From NCBI GenBank assembly GCA_928721565.1, contig OV788638.1, positions 1 to 64,000 on the forward strand: a stretch of DNA of 64,000 nucleotides, written 5' to 3'. A model generated the notes under the pieces. The model was not told where the DNA came from. It did no database searches and saw nothing but the letters and a program-made list of their open reading frames with translations. Made by a program: the position numbers and the translations under genes. Origin of the DNA: an uncultured Clostridia bacterium. Its GTDB lineage: Bacteria > Bacillota > Clostridia > TANB77 > CAG-508. Positions 62,501 to 64,000 of this stretch are shown one piece after another; position 1 is the first letter of the stretch; each line of letters starts with the position of its first letter.

Positions 62501-63999
62501 CCAATTTTTTGCTCTTTTCCATTTACTGTTGTGTAAATATCTCCATTTGCTTTGTATATGATATTTCCATTTGTTTGGTCTGCCTCTAATGTCTTTTTAC
62601 CATATGTTTTGGTTACTTTTGTCCAGTCAGGTTCTACTCCATCAACTTTGATTGTTGTATTATCAAGTACTGTTGACTCTTTGAAGTATTTATCTGTTAC
62701 ATCAAATACTATTGTTACATTTTTTTGTTCATAATCTATTGTTGTGTTTGCATATTCATATGTAAACTCTGGTTTGATGTAATCTGTGAACATTACGCCT
62801 GCTGTATTTGAATTTGTTTTTGCTTCGATATCATCTGTTTCTTTTATTAATATGTCTGTCATTTCTCCAGATGTATCTATTGCTTCTAGGTTTCTGTTGT
62901 CATAAGTTGTATCTTTTAATGTCTTTTTGTCGATTTTTATTGAAATGTGTCCACTCCACTCTTTGTAGTTTTTGCCTTCTTGTCTTGCTTGTTCTTCTAG
63001 CTCTGATAGTGTTAGTACTTGTAATACGTCATTTGCTCCTGTTTCTTTATTCTTTGTTGTTGTTGCATTTCCAAGTTCTTTTGTTATTGTTTCTGCTTCT
63101 TCTCCATCAAAGTATACATGTATGTTGTCTGTTGTTAGTAGGCTTTCTACATTGCTTGTGAAGTCTTTTCCTGCTTCTGCATTTGTTCTTCCTCTTAGGG
63201 TTATTGTTATATTTTTGTTGTCTTCGCTTATTTCTGTGTTTTCTTTTACCCATTCTGTTCTGTATTTTGGATTTATGGTTCCTTGTACACTTCCTTCTAT
63301 TGCATTTCCTGTATCAAAATCATATTGTTCGAATTTTATTGTTGTGTCTGAGTCAGTATTTAGTTTGAATGTGTTTTTGTTTTGATATATTTGCTCTGGT
63401 GCATAGATTGTGATTTCTCCTGGTTTTCCTGTTGCTGCAAATATATATTTATATGCTTTATATGTGTCATTTTCTCCTGTAGTGATATCTCCATCTGGTA
63501 TTTTTGTAAATGCTGGCCCTAAATCTAGACTTGTCATTGCTGTATATCCTGTCCTTAAAAACATCTCATTCATATCAGTTACATTACTTGTGTCAAATTT
63601 GTCTCCTAAGTCTAAGCTTGTCATTGCTGTATATCCTGTTTCAAAAAACATCTGAGCCATATTAGTTACATTACTTGTGTCAAATTTGTCTCCTAAGTCT
63701 AAGCTTGTCATTGCTGTATATCCTGTTGCTTCAAACATATCACTCATATTTGTTACATTACTTGTATCAAATTTTTCTCCTAAGTCTAAACTTGTCATGG
63801 CTGTAGATCCTGTTGCTTCAAACATACCACTCATATTTGTTACATTACTTGTATCAAATTTATCTCCTAAATCTAAACTTGTCATTGCTGTATATCCTGT
63901 TGACCCAAACATTCTCTCCATACTTGTTACATTACTTGTGTCAAAATTGTTACCCAAATTTAAGCTTGTCATTGCTGTATATCCTGTTAACCAAAACAT
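53587..63999 (-). CDS. Giant repetitive surface protein (partial; N-terminus beyond window)
   Basis: At least 3470 residues; the start lies right of the window. Visible residues 1-170 are BspA-like DUF285 leucine-rich repeats, a 29-residue unit (MF..TGYTAMTSLDLG..FDTSNVT.M). Residues about 180-1500 are roughly seven Ig-like modules, each with a DKY motif, a strand reading DNI.VYVD, and DTSGN.N. About 1550-1660 resembles an InlB-type repeat (YSFKGWAVANEKG..NAVW). A following SNKGDNSNDGKSPTTPVKDLQTAY block resembles starts of beta-helix proteins; about 1960-2520 has some 20 short YGG-containing units (IYGGSNT.G.V..SNI.L.SG), predicting a right-handed beta-helix. The C-terminus ends FIITP with no LPXTG motif. 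Adhesin or glycan-binding role is inferred. Confidence 0.8.
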   Translation of the reverse strand: MFWLTGYTAMTSLNLGNNFDTSNVTSMERMFGSTGYTAMTSLDLGDKFDTSNVTNMSGMFEATGSTAMTSLDLGEKFDTSNVTNMSDMFEATGYTAMTSLDLGDKFDTSNVTNMAQMFFETGYTAMTSLDLGDKFDTSNVTDMNEMFLRTGYTAMTSLDLGPAFTKIPDGDITTGENDTYKAYKYIFAATGKPGEITIYAPEQIYQNKNTFKLNTDSDTTIKFEQYDFDTGNAIEGSVQGTINPKYRTEWVKENTEISEDNKNITITLRGRTNAEAGKDFTSNVESLLTTDNIHVYFDGEEAETITKELGNATTTKNKETGANDVLQVLTLSELEEQARQEGKNYKEWSGHISIKIDKKTLKDTTYDNRNLEAIDTSGEMTDILIKETDDIEAKTNSNTAGVMFTDYIKPEFTYEYANTTIDYEQKNVTIVFDVTDKYFKESTVLDNTTIKVDGVEPDWTKVTKTYGKKTLEADQTNGNIIYKANGDIYTTVNGKEQKIGERYEIKLEGLETKNGEGYSGNVTLAFPEGSIIDQSKNKSLPTTITIGVDDPANHPEHTDPVVVDVVNPLWSYGTSAINRTRNGADADTVDVTIIGSDKYYNTNTLTTDNIKVYVDDQLESSITKQLTPITDIATLKQLATKQGLADVDNLKFAGYKLTLGNFGKINGTTKIVIDAETIQDESGNKNLETTIPVGNPEWVETGDDSKNPIYPAFRDSIVDFISPTIKYTYSSVEGNKNPDIDYEAKTLTVKFTVTDKYIRQNSIMNADGSLNTDNIRIKVAGTDLTDQLHTTVTSTEIADGTEYTFVVSNFELVYNENDKYQDYSGAVDFVFAADKVDDTSGNKNTATTITLDYDDGDDSDKPVIVDVIDPLIERTDDNLSKINNANSIDRDLTNETGTVSVRIRATDKYLDKTILQDADNVAKMKVKVVKPDGETVYPDTITKQVIQVSRETTAVTYQIILGNFGENEGITSLIIPEGVITDKSGNKNKETEVLVGNATWTEAGDSKGEYTAFRNSIVDFTRPTWEYSTSSITRDRDAETGTVTVKLLGRDKYYLKDTLTTDNIFVYVDNTENPDKPVNTITKTLTKITDTAELDGANTGYTLTLGNFGKYDGAVKISIGDNTIKDTSGNGNKITELSVGNPNWVENDIGDSADNPKYTAFRNNIVDFIKPTIKYKYTADVNPVVDQENKQVSIAFDAIDTNFLESNITLDDIQILVDDMDVTDTITKELTSADITDGSGNGIRYTLKLSNFELDKNLENEIFRRHSGKIELVISAGKVNDTSGNTNIETKIIVDNDNGDDVNNYIRVDFIKPKLFYKDKFISWAKRYATVTISGTDRFYDFNTKLTADDILIYQLNRDGQYVQRTDLPITVTPVKTQYGYDFVVRLDDFEEEFKQLKISIPAGKISDLDGHTNEATDIFVDLDNKKPVWRYMSTDTSQFEKDGKISFNVKGQDTFLDLTNSNLEASNVKIFRDGTDVTNTDNITVTEVGTDNTEVSKTYKIDVTGLTEIGCYSLVLEKDTLVDEFDNKSATTTISFSKSAISTNTDNYTAITYHATPDFEQMHQAYVHELMSINESGTNTESTTYRASSIGEIYDDGKNTLFAEPFKYENGNQKAYSFKGWAVANEKGFSTDDAKVYSLYDEIPNTVTHLNAVWQEATVIFVSNKGDNSNDGKSPTTPVKDLQTAYSKLDSNGNASNNIIVIMDKLDWNSTDTLKGNATITSLYAGVDYRSDSAELKISSNMNVDGDITFDNIKLYSNSTDVSDGSDYLAKGDYSNILITNYGDVILGRGISTPEDKYTFGAVVGGNYKEETTKNTIGIHTVIVENGKYNDIIIGSSLNNPTTNKKYVSHQVLIGTMKEAVVHHKEIAQTRAEIGMYGGKPEITGYLAMGELEDRCYPYNRDGSQDTTLGYSRYYAITKMYSATFTGENAFNKTSEEASIYLRSINGFTDGKIELDMYYGNVWGNIYGGSRMATTKDKNQVGQPDANILNFYGGDVYSSVFGHGNNDTSTGNSIITIYRAFNGYGATIFGGSNATTEAQGKVIGNTNIVSYGSSQDIYGGSAGIINGTTINTNTGLITGNTNITLNNSSEVLNIHGGGYNCGVTGTANININSSVYIGSIYGGAYQNQVQTATNINIYGGNVNQNIYGGNELTTQDQLNSDNSSQNTNIVIGSSDKNTTPDIRGTIYGSGKYDRIGTSEIHLVKCAKIPTVYGGSDTAGITNEANIYLNGMTASTIYGGSNTDGTVTNSNIYLQSGTVTDVYGGGYGGTTTTSNVKIEGTANVTSIYGGSNTNGTVETSNVELKSGTLLNVYGGGNSASVGTANVNLDGLTIDSIHGGSKTAGVTTNTNVVLNSGTVTNAFGAGYGVGAINAKVTQNGAKVKVTNIYGGNEGGDNDSSETTNSIVNIKDARVGNVYGGNLNNGITQNATINISGNSTISNLFGGGYQSDIGKSGTTGSTTLNIAGGTVYDIYGGSNGGTVYGNTNINIGKDAVTDSTLIAGNINIWGYMYGGGFIDTQDYSATSVYGETHITLDNGKESPITFNGRIFGSGNGSNYTPTGSKDGSTVKIKDFGTSTSSYNMVSIERTGKVSIQNSYLELTGAQDKYNYYKNTSYTLNRVTNGLALLDNSTLYTQKGFNMVGGFESLLTTDDNSTTKATATIDNNTVTRNVDNRLYTFEGVNLIFAKQEGELADRANEDIWGDVKGMAFFGMYRISRTTGAKEYDIYAPNYSGAATTNMFANGTYIEGRHKPSHDITVDGFYTNVVSESTAVPQVIDVTDYGSYYDWIIGADIVNYNTSLIASTYSTYSMAELELNFKKFVNDVSYNGTTFTVDKVSANALATSVNLINKLSVPTHGENANYIFGMTMETSNSGWLKTGTTNIYTDSNGSFDGDTTFKTDNSTDPGKIIFKLFNSVNVTETADLGYVNIILTGKARKGEDASVGNTFKVVIAVNIQSLSEYDQSGAYIPRFTNSTNTELNYTTDSSVDISYVSFKLGQFDDIYESGDYRVLSTSTPLAKGTKITLRDYGQGDNLNKVYYYQVASDTDYDYTDNSSGTTRYLYKLSKFIDMGGTSSSSKYTDDNSKYWHSNNITRIAHVPYALEKYDVSIDFRDTNIDTNKLAQETYLELRSSSGAKKYGNGNKTLKYNLYNQNATMSEDVTTNDGKTAYSVFENLTIPFTFDSSLLEQKTADGANIQDTKYYSKKTGLAIEIVDEHGERIKAPDVQNLKLTDETDSTVYTAGADGVIRVPLGGGLAKIKNSYALSLSQSNVPAGQYIAKVYFFASDDGSYYGGETTEVKDIYITFINKKLGLAGLESADGSRIMNKNTGLNLDGGDGLDLTVKIGSPTDDTNIRVELYKRNDTYTTSEDGTKSYNGISYTKVDLKDYLDGDWKTPEDEQQGLITADGCKEYMVMEKKAHPSTSQGENIETIAFDKAIKKGINTGEYKLVFKAYYNNTLIQTIRKTFIITP
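56440..58110 (-). repeat. YGG-type coding repeat region (beta-helix)
   Basis: On the plus strand the words CCACCATAAAT/CCTCCATATAT recur roughly every 60-90 bp, encoding IYGG(S/G) turns alternating with N.T/N.N strands. Variable spacing argues for a solenoid rather than simple tandem duplication. Confidence 0.75.
63480..63999 (-). repeat. 87-bp tandem coding repeats (DUF285 leucine-rich units)
   Basis: Six consecutive 29-codon units, the four central ones nearly identical at DNA level (TCTCCTAAGTCTAAGCTTGTCATTGC-type words in 20-bp blocks). The array continues past the window edge. Such arrays vary in copy number by recombination. Confidence 0.9.
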
Positions 64000-64000
64000 A

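Overview
The window reads as a chromosomal segment of a low-GC, gut-type Clostridia/Bacillota organism. The evidence is strongly AT-rich DNA, Gram-positive housekeeping genes (addA, rnjA, engB, a DUF951 protein), the sporulation-associated yaaL-bofA pair, SipW-type signal peptidases and BspA-like leucine-rich surface repeats. Most genes lie on the minus strand. I saw no tRNA or rRNA gene and no CRISPR array.

Layout. 1-5.1 kb: miaB and addA. 5.2-7.8 kb: an Rpn/PD-(D/E)XK nuclease gene and a complete IS481-like insertion sequence flanked by 25-bp direct repeats. 7.9-12.7 kb: pnp, rpsO, pyk and rpmF. 12.9-19.2 kb: an asparagine synthetase gene carrying an inserted repeat cluster, a GH3 plus GH144-type glucan-degrading pair, a decayed partial copy of asnB and a group II intron remnant. 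19.2-24.6 kb: a six-gene operon resembling the arn pathway (GT2, GT-C, DegT aminotransferase, ATP-grasp, two small DMT/SMR subunits). 24.7-37.3 kb: uvrA, a surface protein ending in a SUMF1/C-type-lectin-like domain, bofA, yaaL, a cation exchanger, serS, engB, a DUF951 gene, gltX and rnjA. 37.6-64 kb: a large surface locus with TasA-like/SipW-cognate proteins, five signal peptidase-like proteins, a membrane-anchored McrB-like AAA+ ATPase with a DUF2357-like partner, three cytosolic proteins of unknown function, and a giant surface protein that runs off the right end.

The strongest unexpected signal is a recoding pattern. Four genes (asnB, the GH3 gene, bofA and a surface-protein gene) are each split by a +1 frameshift. 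In each, the zero-frame codon at the break is CGG, preceded by a codon ending in A, and skipping its C restores the full family-consistent protein with a GGN (Gly) codon. By eye I found no other in-frame CGG in any gene of the window. Either CGG is unassigned and directs +1 frameshifting here, or the assembly carries a systematic extra C between A and GG.

A second genome-specific signal is a dispersed, roughly 30-bp quasi-palindromic repeat with an ACCGGT core. Fifteen cores occur at eight places, mostly between genes, but also inside asnB and as the N-terminal codons of a signal peptidase, where it is read as REPVPN.
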